A stretch of DNA of 64,000 nt. Source: Notospermus geniculatus. Its lineage: Eukaryota > Nemertea > Pilidiophora > Heteronemertea > Lineidae. The notes beneath the pieces were generated by a model. The model did no database searches. It was not told where the DNA came from and worked only from the letters and a program-made list of their open reading frames with translations. The position numbers were made by a program, and so were the translations under genes. Positions 33,961-45,672 of this stretch are shown one piece after another (position 1 is the first letter of the stretch; every line of letters begins with the position of its first letter). Where the stretch lies: NCBI GenBank assembly GCA_002633025.1, contig NMRB01000078.1, forward strand, positions 65,214-129,213. The letters run 5' to 3'.

Positions 33961-34766
33961 TAGGGCCATACACACAATACTATCTTGTAACCTAAGTGCT
34001 CTTGTCTTTGAAGAGGTTTACCAGATGACTGCGTTCACCAAGCCTTCCTGGTTCTACTCTTTATTAATGCTCGAAGCAGTCTGTCGTTTTATTGATAATG
34101 TCACCTCACCGCTCACTGGCGAACCATTGATTCTGGCCTTGAGGTAACGTCAAGCTGTGGCCAGTAATTATACCCCACAGAACTAATTCTTTGTTGTCAT
34201 GAAAAACACGAAGTCTCACCCTAGGTTGCCGATAGGTTGCCGATACAGCAAAGACGGAACGAGGAGTGGTTTCCATGTTGTCAACTGTGAAATGCTCGAA
34301 GCCAGAATTCATGGTGTTAGAAAGTTTCAATTAATGTGGATTGATGACGGTGAAGTTCAGTCTTTGGTGGAAGACTGCCGGCGGCTATATTCAATTAATG
34401 ACAACAGGCGTGCTTTCTGAAGATACGTTTTGATGCTTTTTTAATATCCAAAATGCTGTAGTATTCAAAAGGGTGTACAAGATTAAATGGCAATCTCAAC
34501 GACAACAGGATGAAAAGAAGACAGCTTTATCTCAACAAAGGTATTAGAATTCTGAGCTGATGAAGGCGATGACAACTCCGCCACCTTTGACATTGAGACG
34601 GTTTTTAAAGATAAGAAGATAAGTCTTACCTTTGTTTTCTCACTGGCAAGATTACAGTCGTCCCTTCCTTGGGTGTTTTTTTCAGTGAGCACTTGATTAC
34701 AGTAGTCCCTAGATTAAGCAGTTATTCAGGATTTTTATGTTGTTGTCACTTACAAAAATACATGTA

Positions 34767-34932
34767 CGGTAGCCCCGACATTAATTGGTTGTTTAAAATT
34801 TGTAAGCTGTCATCACTGGATACCAAAAAATACAGTAGCCGCTACATTAATTGCTTATTTACAATTTATAAGGTTTCATCACTGGATACCACAAAATACA
34901 GTAGTCCCTACATTAAGTGGTTGTTTACATGC
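34767..34932. repeat. about 77-bp tandem repeat, 2-3 copies
   Basis: Units contain TACAGTAGCC, CTACATTAATTG, TTTACAATTTATAAG and CATCACTGGATACCA. Confidence 0.8.
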
Positions 34933-35513
34933 TGCTGTCACTTGATATCCTAGTGTACTAGATGATAATCTCAAAAGGAGTTAAGTCCAATAGTACTGTT
35001 AATGAACACTCGAGTGAAGTGATGATGAGGTGAAGTACTAATAAGTATGCAGAAAGATCAATAAACTTCCACCTAAAGAGCTTTAGTACATCAATATCTG
35101 GAAGTTTTTCAGTGCTAGTCACGCCAGTAGCGGACGTATTCAAGACATCCTCATATCCATCAAAGTCTCTCTTTACATTCAGATAAACACTCTGATTTCG
35201 ACGTAGAAATGAGTTTTTGATGACATTTTGGGAGTAATTTCCAAAATATTAGCTTTTCGCAGCGTAAACCTCTGAGAAGCGGCGATGCAAACTCATCCTT
35301 ATATCAATATGAGAAGTCACTTGTGCAGACGTCACCTTGGTTTGGGTAAACAGAGGTATTGCAGTCCAGATCTTCAGAAAGTTATGCAATGTGTTCTCAA
35401 AAAACACCATTTTTCAAAGGGGAGTGTCAATCGGTCTAAAGTGAAGACGGCAAAGCGGCCATGTTGAAAAAGAAATACCGGTAGTTGACTTTCTTATGGT
35501 TGCCCTTCCTTGG

Positions 35514-35553
35514 TGACGTCAATTCCGGTGGCTCCAGACACCCGATGACGTCA
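35514..35553 (+). promoter_or_regulatory. paired TGACGTCA (CRE) sites
   Basis: Two perfect TGACGTCA palindromes at 35514-35521 and 35546-35553, 32 bp apart, about 70 bp before the candidate start codon at 35621. CRE pairs near a start site are typical of ATF/CREB-regulated promoters; function here is inferred. Confidence 0.45.
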
Positions 35554-35620
35554 CACAACATGTAAACAACATCACCGTTTGTACTTTTGCTCATCGTGTC
35601 CTCTCATCCAGCTCATCAAC

Positions 35621-35715
35621 ATGTCGTCGCCAGATTGGTCTGTTATCCTTCCATCTGCAGCTGACAACCTCCTAATTCAGCTGAGCAGATTGAGGATACC
35701 TTATAATGGAGCCAG
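35621..35715 (+). CDS. candidate first exon, unrecognised
   Basis: ATG at 35621 opens MSSPDWSVILPSAADNLLIQ and runs to a donor CCAG|GTAATA at 35716, leaving two bases. It follows a paired-CRE stretch, which supports a promoter-proximal exon. The next exon-like stretch, 35792-35925, is out of phase with it, so either the model is wrong or the true partner lies elsewhere. Confidence 0.35.
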
Positions 35716-35791
35716 GTAATAAGAGATACCAATCACCCCAGCTGGTTTTTCCAGCTTAGTAGGATGTCAGAGTTTTTATGACTGTCCTCAG

Positions 35792-35925
35792 ATGATGGTG
35801 ACAGTGATGATGATTCCGAGAACTTAATTGCTTTTGCCTTGGACACAGCACATGACAACGCAATTCGGGGCCTCTTGGCTGATGAGCAAGAGGGAGGGAG
35901 GCAAGCAGTTGAAGGGCAGACTTAG
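35792..35925 (+). CDS. candidate terminal exon, unrecognised
   Basis: Acceptor TTTTTATGACTGTCCTCAG followed by an acidic frame: DDGDSDDDSENLIAFALDTA, then NAIRGLLADEQEGG, and TAG at 35923. It needs one base from the preceding exon, but 35621-35715 leaves two. Unrecognised. Confidence 0.3.
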
Positions 35926-37420
35926 AATTTACACATTTCGGATCTAGATAGAATGGTATACCACTCACTTTTTTACTTCTCTTGAAAAAGAAGTTCATGT
36001 CTATCCTTCAAATACCTCCCAAGAGTTGCTGGTACCAGTCTGCTATCAGAGTCAACCACAAGGCCCCATCAATCATGTCAATTAGCATATCCACCAAGGG
36101 ACGTAATGAGTTGTCAGGGTTCCCTTCATCAGTTTAAACCTTTCATTTACACCCCTTAGTCGGCCTCACTCTCCAAACTCTAGGTATCAGTCATCAAATC
36201 CTTGTTATTCGCCGTCACCATGGTTACACATCGTTCTTGAGCGACACTACTGAAGTCTGCTACGGCACGTCACTTTCCCCAAACCTGTTGCAACATTCAT
36301 TTTCTTTGACGTGCACGATGTCATGTCTTGTCGGCAATGTCCATTGTTTCTCTTGGTCGGTCCTCATTAATCAAAATAAAGAGAGATGTTGTGGGATATT
36401 CTGTCAGCAGTCTGAGATGAATTTGATGTTAGAGTAGATCCAGAAAAACTCTTAAGCGATTTTTCAGTTCTTTTGCTATAAAAAAGTAGGACTGGTGCAG
36501 AATTACGTGGAATAAAACCTGTCGTTGTACACTGCTGAGTCTACAAAGCTGCCCTGGCATACCCGGGCCAAAATTACTGATTTTCCTTGTGCTTGTGGCC
36601 AGGTTTAGTTGCATATGGCCTACTCTGGTAAGCTGTAGTAAACGTGTAAGCTAGGGATCGGCAAGGAACTAATGGTGAGTTTTCGCAATGGCCCGGTTAG
36701 GACGGTGACATTCACCTATTGTTCGACTAACCGTTAACAATGGAAGGAATGACGTTGTCGAAAAGGGCTGTCGAGTGCGAAATCATGAGGTAGTGCTGAC
36801 CCTAACGCTGACCTTTCCCCTCAGCCAATCGGAATAATCGTTGCTGAGTAAAAAGCGCTCTTATTGCTTCCCATAATTTCGCAGTCGACGCCGTTGCGAA
36901 GGCTGACAGACCGTTGCGAAAACTCAAAATGTGTAACCAGGACCAGCTGATCTGAATCCAGTTTCTGACGTTGCTTGGTTTCATGTTATCCTTGGTTTCA
37001 TGTGAATTCCCACTTTGAAGTTGGTACAGTTGTGTCATCCATGACCACTGGTCCACGACTGAAACACAAAGATGACATCCGCATGGAAAAGATAGAAAAG
37101 TTGACAGAACTCATTTATTGAATGATAACATATGACTGTACTTCAGTATCAAAATTCTTGCCTTTTCCGAGGACATGATTCATTGATGGCAATTAGTTGT
37201 TTTCATGAGAGAATGAAAACCGTTCTACAGGGAACGTGCACACGATGATCAGCATAACTTACGTATCTCGGATGCTGCTGTAAATAAAGTTACATTAGTG
37301 TAGGTGGATTTTATTCGTGAAAATTGCTCGACTCATAAAATTTGCATCATCCTTGAATTTAGATTTTTATCGGGTGAATCGTGTGATGTATACTTTTGGT
37401 AATCAAAAGAGTCTGTAGGC
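35926..37420. other. no gene seen
   Basis: Unique sequence. Scattered short open frames lack splice support, and no transposon ends are recognised. Confidence 0.45.
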
Positions 37421-37422
37421 AA

Positions 37423-37558
37423 AGTGGAATGAGGAACGGGAGGGATGTCATGGAAAGTGGGAATGAGGAAGGGGAGGAATGTCATGGAAAGTGGGAATGA
37501 GGAAGGGGAGGAATGCCATGGAAAGTGGGAATGAGGAAGGGGAGGAATGTCATGGAAT
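37423..37558. repeat. about 33-bp minisatellite, four copies
   Basis: Units of GGAATGAGGAACGGGAGG or GGAATGAGGAAGGGGAGG followed by AATGTCATGGAAAGTGG. Almost all purine on the plus strand. Confidence 0.9.
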
Positions 37559-37590
37559 GGTGTGCGCCTTCAAGTTCGCATGGCCTCTGC

Positions 37591-37687
37591 AACAACATCC
37601 TGAGAATCCCGCGCGCTCGCTCCTTTCGCAACTACATTGAGGAAGGGTACGACCGTAAATGACCTGAGATTCTCAGGATGCAGCAAC
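37591..37687. mobile_element. short foldback element
   Basis: Ends CATCCTGAGAATC and GATTCTCAGGATG in inverted orientation around a CG-rich centre (CCCGCGCGCTCGC); about 95 bp. Confidence 0.55.
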
Positions 37688-37917
37688 AAGTGACTTGTTA
37701 GTTAATTGTAAAGAAGTTACCACTTTGAAAAGCTGTGCCACTAAAGCCATCTGTACACTAACCGTCTTACCTGAATCGTCGTAATGTCTACTGTACATGT
37801 ACGTACGTACGTACTCCCCTTATGCCCAATACTTCCCCATCTCTCATTTGCACGGAACCTGACAGCCGTTGCATATCAGCTCATGGTAATCTTCTGGTAA
37901 TTGCCCTTCATTGACCA

Positions 37918-38015
37918 GTTTCACAGGTCACTTTGGCCCATCTACTATTGCTGCTCATGGGTGCCAACACCCCACGGTAGCATTCGTAGATGGGCCAAAG
38001 TGATCTATGAAACTC
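37918..38015. repeat. foldback element
   Basis: Left arm GTTTCACAGGTCACTTTGGC followed by CCATCTAC, right arm GTAGATGGGCCAAAGTGATC then TATGAAAC; loop about 45 bases. Confidence 0.75.
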
Positions 38016-39167
38016 TCATTATGGGTTACTGGAGCCTATAGACCTGTCCGTTTCAGGCTCGAAGAACAAATATTCTGGGCACCATGGACCCATTCTCCAT
38101 TGAACACATTTCAAACCCATGTGTCCAGGCAGTGGACAAAATCATGGATCTCTCGAGCCCATTCGTTTTTACAGTGTGTCTGCCTCAGAATCCTGTCCAA
38201 CCAAGCATGGGTTATTTTGGAGCATGAAATGAGTGAAGGCTGGAAAAGCTTCTGCCGAATCGGTCGCAATGTCATGTGATGATATTTATTAGCACTGTGC
38301 CTCTGGGTTTCCAATTATCTGCTGTCCACCACTTGCCTTCGAGGCAGAAAGAATAATCCATTGCCTTGCGCCAAATGTTCCCAAACAATAAAGAAAAGGA
38401 CCAACAAGTTGCAAGAAATACTCTCTATGTCTAAACTAAGTGAACTTCTTCCAGCTTCTTGGTTTTCCTCCACATTCATTATCTCCATGACACATTGCGA
38501 TTCGTTGCACCACAAGTTGGACGATTAACATGTAGACCAGACTGTGTAATATACATATCAATTGTGATTCAGGCAGGGTGGGGACAATTCGCGTGATGCC
38601 ACTTAAACATGTCAAGGGTGAGGCTGTATTTTGCCACGTAATTGTGGGCTTGCTAGTATGTTGTGTATTGTAAAGGGAAAGCCATGGTATGAAGCAATAT
38701 GATGGGTATGTGTTCAGGGAATATACCAAGATATTAAACTTGATCAATAGTCCCAGTGCATTGCCTTTGGTATGCATCACAGAATGAGCAAAGGATTGAT
38801 GATCAAATGCAAATAAACCGAAAATGACCAACTAAGATGCAATATTCTTGTCAAGAAGGAAGGCCAGTATGACAAGTTAACCTGTTAGTGCCACCCTCGG
38901 ACATCTTGGGAGTCCCACTTACCCCTGGATGGTCGTGTGGTCAGCCGAGGTGTTTCTGTCAGAGTGGTGAAACATCATTTGACACCCACATACATAACTG
39001 TAAAAGACGTTACTTCTAAGAGCTTTCCTCTATGAGTAGGACGAACATCTTTCATTGCCCATTGGCCAAGATACTTACATTGCACTTGATGATCGTTGTC
39101 TTAAGACAAGACCTTTTCTTTCTCTTTTCAGGTAGGTGTCTTTCTCCCTTTCATTGACGTTCATCAA

Positions 39168-40029
39168 CAGGTAGGCCGGTCACAGCACACTTCCTTTTTC
39201 TCTCCAAGGTAGGCCTACTGTAGAGTTCCCATCCAGAGAACAGCAACCACATCGTCCAATGAAGGCGTCTTTGGACTCGTGTAGCTTGATGCGATGGTTA
39301 TCATCACCGACACTGGGAAACGCTAGTCGGCGGATGGCGTATCAGCCCTGACCAATGAGGACATCTTGGGCGGTGTGGTCGTGCGTTGATCACCGTCACC
39401 TAGTACGCGTGTATTGTTCAAAGCATGCTGCTGGATTGGTGATTCAATGAACACTACCCACACCAGTTGAATGAAGAGTTCTTTATCCTCGTAGTTGGCT
39501 CGTTGGTCACCGTCACCGAAGTTAAAGCTGAACTCCATGAACAAAAACCACAGCGCCGCAGTATGGTGGTCTACAGAAGTGCAAACGCCCTTCGAAACAC
39601 CTCCAGAACATGATAGACCACCAGCGTGAATTCTGGAGATTGACTTCTTGCTTATTATCATTTTGTGTGTCAATTTTGTGCTATTCTGTCTCTTATATCA
39701 TAATCAGATGTGATTGGGCTTCTTGGGCATGTTCGTCCAATACAAAGCGTGGTAGTTGGCACTTCGTCACAAACTGCCACCATGCACTGCCAGTGAATTC
39801 GTTTGGAGTATTGGCATAATTTCTGTTATTGGCGAGGAAACATGCACCACTATGCTTGAAATGTGTTTGCATGGAAGAGGTCTACAATGTTAAGCCTTCG
39901 AGGGGATATTGATCCAGAGAGAGTTCATTTAAGCCAGATCTCTCATCGTTATCCTACAAGCAAAGATAGCATTTTCCTCTCGGCTGCTGACTTGATAATT
40001 TGAATCCGAATCATCAATCACACGAGTAT
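39168..40029. repeat. tandem duplication, copy 1
   Basis: Block starting TTCATCAACAGGTAGGCCGG and ending CATCAATCACACGAGTAT, repeated at 40030-40816. The middle third differs (39413-39690 against 40276-40465) and holds variants of the 5S-like repeat, so unequal exchange within that repeat is likely. Confidence 0.88.
39380..39530. repeat. 5S-rRNA-like repeat cores
   Basis: GATCACCGTCACC at 39389-39400, and GGTCACCGTCACCGAAGTTA at 39505-39524. The second resembles the internal promoter region of eukaryotic 5S rRNA (GATCACCGAAGTTAAGCAAC in many invertebrates) with a duplicated CACCGT. Related cores are at 40257, 40370, 63120, 63268 and 63900. Confidence 0.45.
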
Positions 40030-40816
40030 TTCATCAACAGGTAGGCCGGTCACAGCACACTTCCTTTTTCTCTCCAAGGTAGGCCTACTGTAGAGTTCCC
40101 ATCCAGAGAACGGCAACCACATCGTCCAATGAAGGCGTCTTTGGACTCGTGTAGCTTGATGCGATGGTTATCATCACCGACACTGGGAAACGCTAGTCGG
40201 CGGATGGCGTATCAGCCCTGACCAATGAGGACATCTTGGGCGGTGTGGTCGTGCGTTGATCACCGTCACCCTAGTACGCATGTTAAGCAACGTTGAATGT
40301 AGTTGGTGGACTGGTGACCCAGCGCCGACCAATGAGGGCTTCTGTACTATATCCTGGAAGTTGGCTCGTCGGTCACTGTCATCGAAGTTAAGCAACGTTT
40401 TACATAACTCTTCAGACATATGAATAAGCCCAATGCCAGGATTACCACACATGTGTATTGCCCCGTATATCATAATCAGATGTGATTGGGCTTGTTGGGG
40501 ATGTTCGTCCAATACAAAGCCTGGTAGTTGGCACTTCGTCACAAACTGCCACCATGCACTGACATACAAAGTCCGCCGGTGAATTCGTTTGGAGGATTGG
40601 CGTAATTTCCGTTATTGGCGAGGAAACACGCAGCACTATGCTTGAAATTTGTTTGCATGGAAGAGGTCTACAATGTTAAGCCTTCGATGAGGATATTGAT
40701 CCAGAGAGAGTTCATTTAAGTCAAATCTCTCATCGTTATCCTACAAGCAAAGATAGCATTTTCCTCTCGGCTGCTGACTTGATAATTTGAATCCGAATCA
40801 TCAATCACACGAGTAT
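40030..40816. repeat. tandem duplication, copy 2
   Basis: Second copy of 39168-40029, about 75 bases shorter, with the difference inside the 5S-like repeat section. Confidence 0.88.
40250..40405. repeat. 5S-rRNA-like repeat cores
   Basis: 40257-40295 has GATCACCGTCACC, then GTTAAGCAACGTTG. 40370-40399 has CGGTCACTGTCATCGAAGTT followed by AAGCAACGTT. The second is the closest match in the window to the 5S A-box/intermediate element. Confidence 0.45.
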
Positions 40817-42040
40817 GGCATTACACGCTGATTTGATGAATGGAAAAAAGACACTCTGACGATAACTCTGGTTGGAAAATTGTCTTTGTGTTATAAGGCA
40901 ATTTTGGATCAGAACAGTTTCTAACAGCAATCAGGCTCTTGTATCTGATATCAGTGTGTTGATATCTCCCCTTGACAGCTTGCTACTGCACATTGAATCC
41001 TGATCTTGGCCTTGTCCAGTAGATTCTGTTCCTTCCGTCGCAGACGGATGGGGGAGGGGGTGAACGGCACCCCACCCCGCCCCATACCCGAAAGGTATCT
41101 TTCCCATGGTTCGAGTGTTCCAGCGTGTGCCACACCAAGCTCTTTATGCTTTAAAATAGTAGTGGTGGTGGTGGCGCCCCTACCCCCAACTCCTTGTTCA
41201 GAACCCTGGATCCGCCCTGCGTCGTTCCTCCATTCCATATCTCCTGAAACAAATCACTGCTTTCGACAGTAGACGAGACCCTGTCATGCCTGTATCGGCA
41301 TAGAGTGTCAGCAGGCAGTGGATGCTGCAGAGAGGCAGTTCACTGTGTGCATTGGTGTGTACATTGGACATCCTCACCACAGAGATAAGAGAAGACAGTC
41401 AAATGACATGGCATCGACGAGTGCCCATTCGTAAAAATCAATCAAACCAATCTACCATCATCAATGAGCAAAGCGAATGTGGCCAAATAGCCGATGAATG
41501 CACACCTCTCATCAGAAACATGGAAGCAGTGGCGATGGCTACAGCTCCAGATATACTGTATTGATTTCATTATGATGAGTGACTGTGACACATCCAGGTG
41601 AAGATGTGGTCACATAGTTTCAGTCGAACTATTCAGCGTGTGATTTATTTGAGAGAATGATTGGTATTGAATATGTAAAGCATTGGAAAATATGCTCAGC
41701 TCTGATTGCTCGGTGATGTAGACCACTGCATTACTCCGTTATAGGAGTTCCGCCGGGCCAATACCCAAGGTGGAGTTATGGACTTAGAAAAATAAAAACT
41801 GATCATTACTAGCCATGGGAAGATACAAGTTAAATTTGATGAGAGGAAGTGATATCAAATACGTTTTCCACAGGAAAATGAAAATTGATCAGTTGCTTGG
41901 AGCAGTTTATTGTTATTGAATATGTATTGTTATCTGACAATACTTTTGGGTGGGGCTGACTTGATGCCCAAATGTGAGTTGAGGCATGTTTCATCTCAAC
42001 CCACTGGCTCCATCAGGCACCAACACCCATCATTGTATTG
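40817..42040. other. no gene seen
   Basis: Mostly unique sequence. A plus-strand open frame ends at 41564, but splice support is not convincing. Confidence 0.4.
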
Positions 42041-42049
42041 AATTGGATT

Positions 42050-42303
42050 TTCCATCAGGGCGATCGAACCAAAGATTATTGGCCGTTTTAAGTGGAAGAG
42101 GCCAAAGCTATACTCGTGCTTCGTATCGTTACTTGGAGGGGGAATCTTTTACTTGCAAAGGCGGCATAAAAGCCACCACGCCCTACTGTCCCATCCGACG
42201 AACGTGAAGAATCAGGGATGATATCCCATACGGCCCACGCTGGATTCGAACCCTGGACCTGCCGCTTAGCGGACGTGATAACCACTAAGCTATCAGGGCT
42301 CCT
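42050..42303 (-). mobile_element. tRNA-derived SINE
   Basis: On the minus strand the head reads GGAGCCCTGATAGCTTAGTGG (TAGCTTAGTGG is a good pol III A box). GGGTTCGAATCCAGCG follows about 35 bases later (a perfect B box core, GGTTCGAATCC). The body continues to CCAATAATCTTTGGTTCGA. A relative without the A box is at 55895-56105, sharing the B-box region and the GGGATnATCCCTG block. Confidence 0.8.
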
Positions 42304-42771
42304 TTTATCATTGCTGGACCAGACAAATAGCAACTTGGTCTGAGGAATCAGAACAAAACTGCAAGACTTGTCAGTGTTTATCTGTTATTGTCATGACTAA
42401 TGCAGTTGGTCGCATGTTTATGATCTCCATCATTGCTTGTGTCTGAAATCACTGCATGGCTCCAATGTCTGCTACTGTAAAATGCCTATAATGTACACGA
42501 GAACTCCAGTGCATCACATCTCATTGAACCCATGTACGAAGCGCTCAGCGTAGATATCTACAAATTGCATTGGCAATCACCGATATTGAATATCGACTGA
42601 TCAATCCTTTCTGGTAAATTATGTTAGTGGACCTGGGGTGACATGAAGGCATACGGTCTACCGGAATTAATGCGGATATTTCCTTCTGTCGTGTTCGTTC
42701 TCACCAAATGTCACCAAGTTGACAAACCCTGGCCTTGGTTTTGACAACCTAGTCTTTTGTATTCATCGTCT

Positions 42772-42930
42772 CGACGGCCCCCGCCATATTGGTTTCTGCG
42801 AAGATATTGTGCGCGCGCACTTATCTGGTGGGCAAACCAACGGATATGATTGGTCGGGAGATACGAATTTTCCCACCAGTGTAATTGCGCATGTGCAGTT
42901 TGTAAGAAATCCAAGATGGCGGGGGCCGTC
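42772..42930. mobile_element. MITE with YY1-like termini
   Basis: Inverted ends GACGGCCCCCGCCATATTGG and CCAAGATGGCGGGGGCCGTC. The right end contains AAGATGGCGG, the core of the YY1 binding consensus. The interior has GTGCGCGCGCAC. Confidence 0.75.
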
Positions 42931-43710
42931 AAAATGATGAACAGGAAGAAGGAATGACTGAACATATGATCGAAGACTGTGATTGGTAAAGCTTGTTTAC
43001 CTTCTCAAGTGTGTGGAATCGATCACAGCCAATAATAAAAGCTTCTTTGTCCTACGTTGGGTCGGCATATTTACCCATTTACCAAAACGATGTATCCCAC
43101 TTTGCCAGTCTGAGGTACGAAGGGAGTTCCTCATGCTCCTTTTCACCACCACAAACTTGGTGTGCGCAGACGAAGGGAGCCAGCGCTGAGAAACCCTGGT
43201 TACCTCACTGTTAGAAATTATTAATTTTACAGTAGTAATTTTGCAGTAATTTTACAGAAATTGCCTGCAGCAGAGTCCCAGCACTTTCTGTAAATTTACA
43301 TATTTTTTTAATGGTATGATTCATGTTTTCCTGTATTGGTTGGACTCCATTGGACATCCCATTATGATGCCTTCTGAGAGCAGTATGAAAATATAATTTG
43401 GTCAGCCTCCAGTCAAGTCTCTGTTGACATTTATTTAAGTCTGTACTTTTACAGATCAAGTCTGTAATTTTACAGATCCGTCCTGGGGACTCTGCTGCAC
43501 AGATTTTCTGTAAAATCTTCTGTTATTTCTATCTAACAGTGCTCGGAATGCACTTCTGTAAGTCGTTTGAACATCCAGCTGTGAATGTACTCTTACAGAT
43601 CTGAAGTGTGGCTTCACAGACTGAAGCATGACATCCACTTGGAAATGTCGATGAGCCTAGTCGGGTGTCTCCATCAAGAACGTGATTGGACCCACTGGAT
43701 TTATTTCCCT

Positions 43711-43890
43711 GACAGTCTTCCAAAGACATAACTCCCGGAGAATAATCATGGCGGTCAACTTTCTGTCAAATGACGTTATCGACTACCAGTTTATCAAATC
43801 AGATATGGAATGGATGTCATGGGATGGTAACAACCCTTATGTAGTTAGAATGATATGGTATTCACATCCACTTCATATAGAGGTACTCAT
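43711..43890 (+). other. weak exon-like open frame
   Basis: Acceptor-like TTATTTCCCTGACAG, then a frame with MAVNFLSNDVIDYQFIKSDM and WMSWDGNNPYVVRMIWYS, ending at TAA overlapping GTAAGG. The start (CATAATCATGG) has reasonable Kozak context. Unrecognised and without supporting neighbours. Confidence 0.22.
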
Positions 43891-44431
43891 GTAAGGTTGC
43901 CGGCTTCGGTTTGGTCACAATCAATCGGGAAGATTGTAGAGATCGGATATTTCAAAGTTGATCTATCAAAGGGCAATGAGATATCAGATACTGTCAAGAC
44001 GGGAAGCCACAGCAATGTTTATATTGGAGGTTTCAGTGCGTTGGAGAAATGGATGACTCTCAATCAAAGGAAATGAATTGTCGACGGCATGCGTACCAAT
44101 TACCCCGTCCTCATCTCAAAATGCAGCACTGTTGCAGATTCATTCCCGTCCATTCTCTCTTAGACATGATTCAGGAGCTGAGGTGCCCAGGGCAACGGTG
44201 TAGAAGATCCGTTTTCAATCCTTACCAAGATCACTAATGTAGATTGATCATCTGTGACAGCCTTGAGCAGTGTTCTTTAAAAGCTTTCTTAATGCACCGG
44301 CAAGTTTACCATTACAACCTACCATTCACCTAAACCAGTGCCACGTTCCATTGGGCTTCTCCTTGGTGTTCAAACTCGAGCTCCGAGGACGTATCGAATA
44401 TCACCATCTGTTGTGTACCACGGCGGTTCCA

Positions 44432-45671
44432 GTCTTCTCTTCAGGGTGTAGAGTAACTCATCATTGGCAACCAAAGGAAGGAAATGCTTCCTGGGGTAAT
44501 CAAGATTCTCAGTGCTCGCTCTCTCCGTCGTTACACACGTTTGTGGTGAGGGTTGGAGAGAGTATTGGGAACCACTGATTACCTCAGGATAAAGGAATAG
44601 TAAACGTCTGTCTGTTGTTAATGCTTGTCGTCTCCTTCAAGCTTGAGTTACTGGAGCTCTGCCTCTAGCTTGTTTCCTATGTCTCATGGCGAGACAGACC
44701 AGAGTCGGCACACCTGGTCCCTCTCAAGTCGTTTCTGCCCACAAGTCCCCCATGCTCTCCTCCCTCCTCCATCTCTGCCTCTAGCTTTCTGCCTCTCATG
44801 ACCTAGCGAAATCGGAGAGGGCCACTTTTCGTCTCTTCCTAGTCGTTTTCCCCCAAAAACCCCCTCCCCATGCAGCCCTCCTCCCCATTTTTTGACCATT
44901 TACCATAGCTCTGCCTCTAGCATTTCTGTGTCTCATTGCCGGACATAATCGGACTCGACCACACCTGTTCTTTTCCCAGTCGTTTCTCATCTCCTCCGCA
45001 GATCCCCATACACCTCTCCTCTCCTCTTCATCTTATAATCATTACTGGAGCTCTGCCTCTAGTTTTCTGTCTCTAATGCCCTGACGAAATCGGAGTAGAC
45101 CACTCTTGGTCTCCTCCCAGTCGTCTCCCCACAGCTCACCCATGCACTCTGACTTCCTTTCCATCTTCTAATCAAGCGCCTGATAGATTCACAGGTATTG
45201 AATGGCCTGTCATCTCACAGGCGAGGAAATAAGAAAATCTAAGATGTGTACTCATAATCCTGCCATCACTGACATGCCAGTATCGAGTATGAGCACCAAT
45301 TACATCGGAGACGGGATTTCTTTGAAGAAGAAATGACTGGCACCGAAGATTCTCGTTCTCTCCTTCTCTATCGATCCAAGGGATGCGTGTGTTCACCATG
45401 GTAGCCAGTTTATGTTAGGCTTATCAGTAGCCATGGCAACATTGACCCACTTTTCCACTATTGTGCCATTTGATTCCAAATCGCTATCACCTCATAGATT
45501 TGTCATGCATTTTTTATGACCATGCTGTCTCCTTTTCTGCTCTAACTTTACAGGATCGGGTTTCTCCGTGACCATGTGAACTTAAGATCGGTGATTATCC
45601 GCAGAAACCCTCGCTCGATTGTCATGCGAGGTCTCTATATCATGTATATTGGTTTATGATCCGTCGATCGA
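44432..45671. repeat. large duplication, copy 1 (likely one haplotype)
   Basis: From GTCTTCTCTTCAGGGTGTAG to TGATCCGTCGATCGA, repeated at 45673-46900 after a single N, with about 98-99 per cent identity by eye and only small indels (for example an extra ATCATGTAT near 45640). Confidence 0.93.
44650..45160. repeat. degenerate about 130-bp tandem repeat, four units
   Basis: Each unit starts near CTCTGCCTCTAGYTT, followed by a TCTCATG motif, CGAAATCGGAG or a variant, and CCCAGTCGTTTC. The second copy of the larger block carries the same four units at about 45890-46390. Confidence 0.8.
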
Positions 45672-45672
45672 N
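45672..45672. other. one-base assembly gap between duplicate blocks
   Basis: The N lies exactly between two nearly identical 1.23 kb blocks, the pattern produced when two alleles are joined end to end. Confidence 0.95.

Noticed and set aside
42088-42333. 81-codon minus-strand frame containing VQGSNPAW
   Set aside because: This peptide is a known artefact of translating tRNA-like sequence; the stretch is the SINE at 42050-42303.
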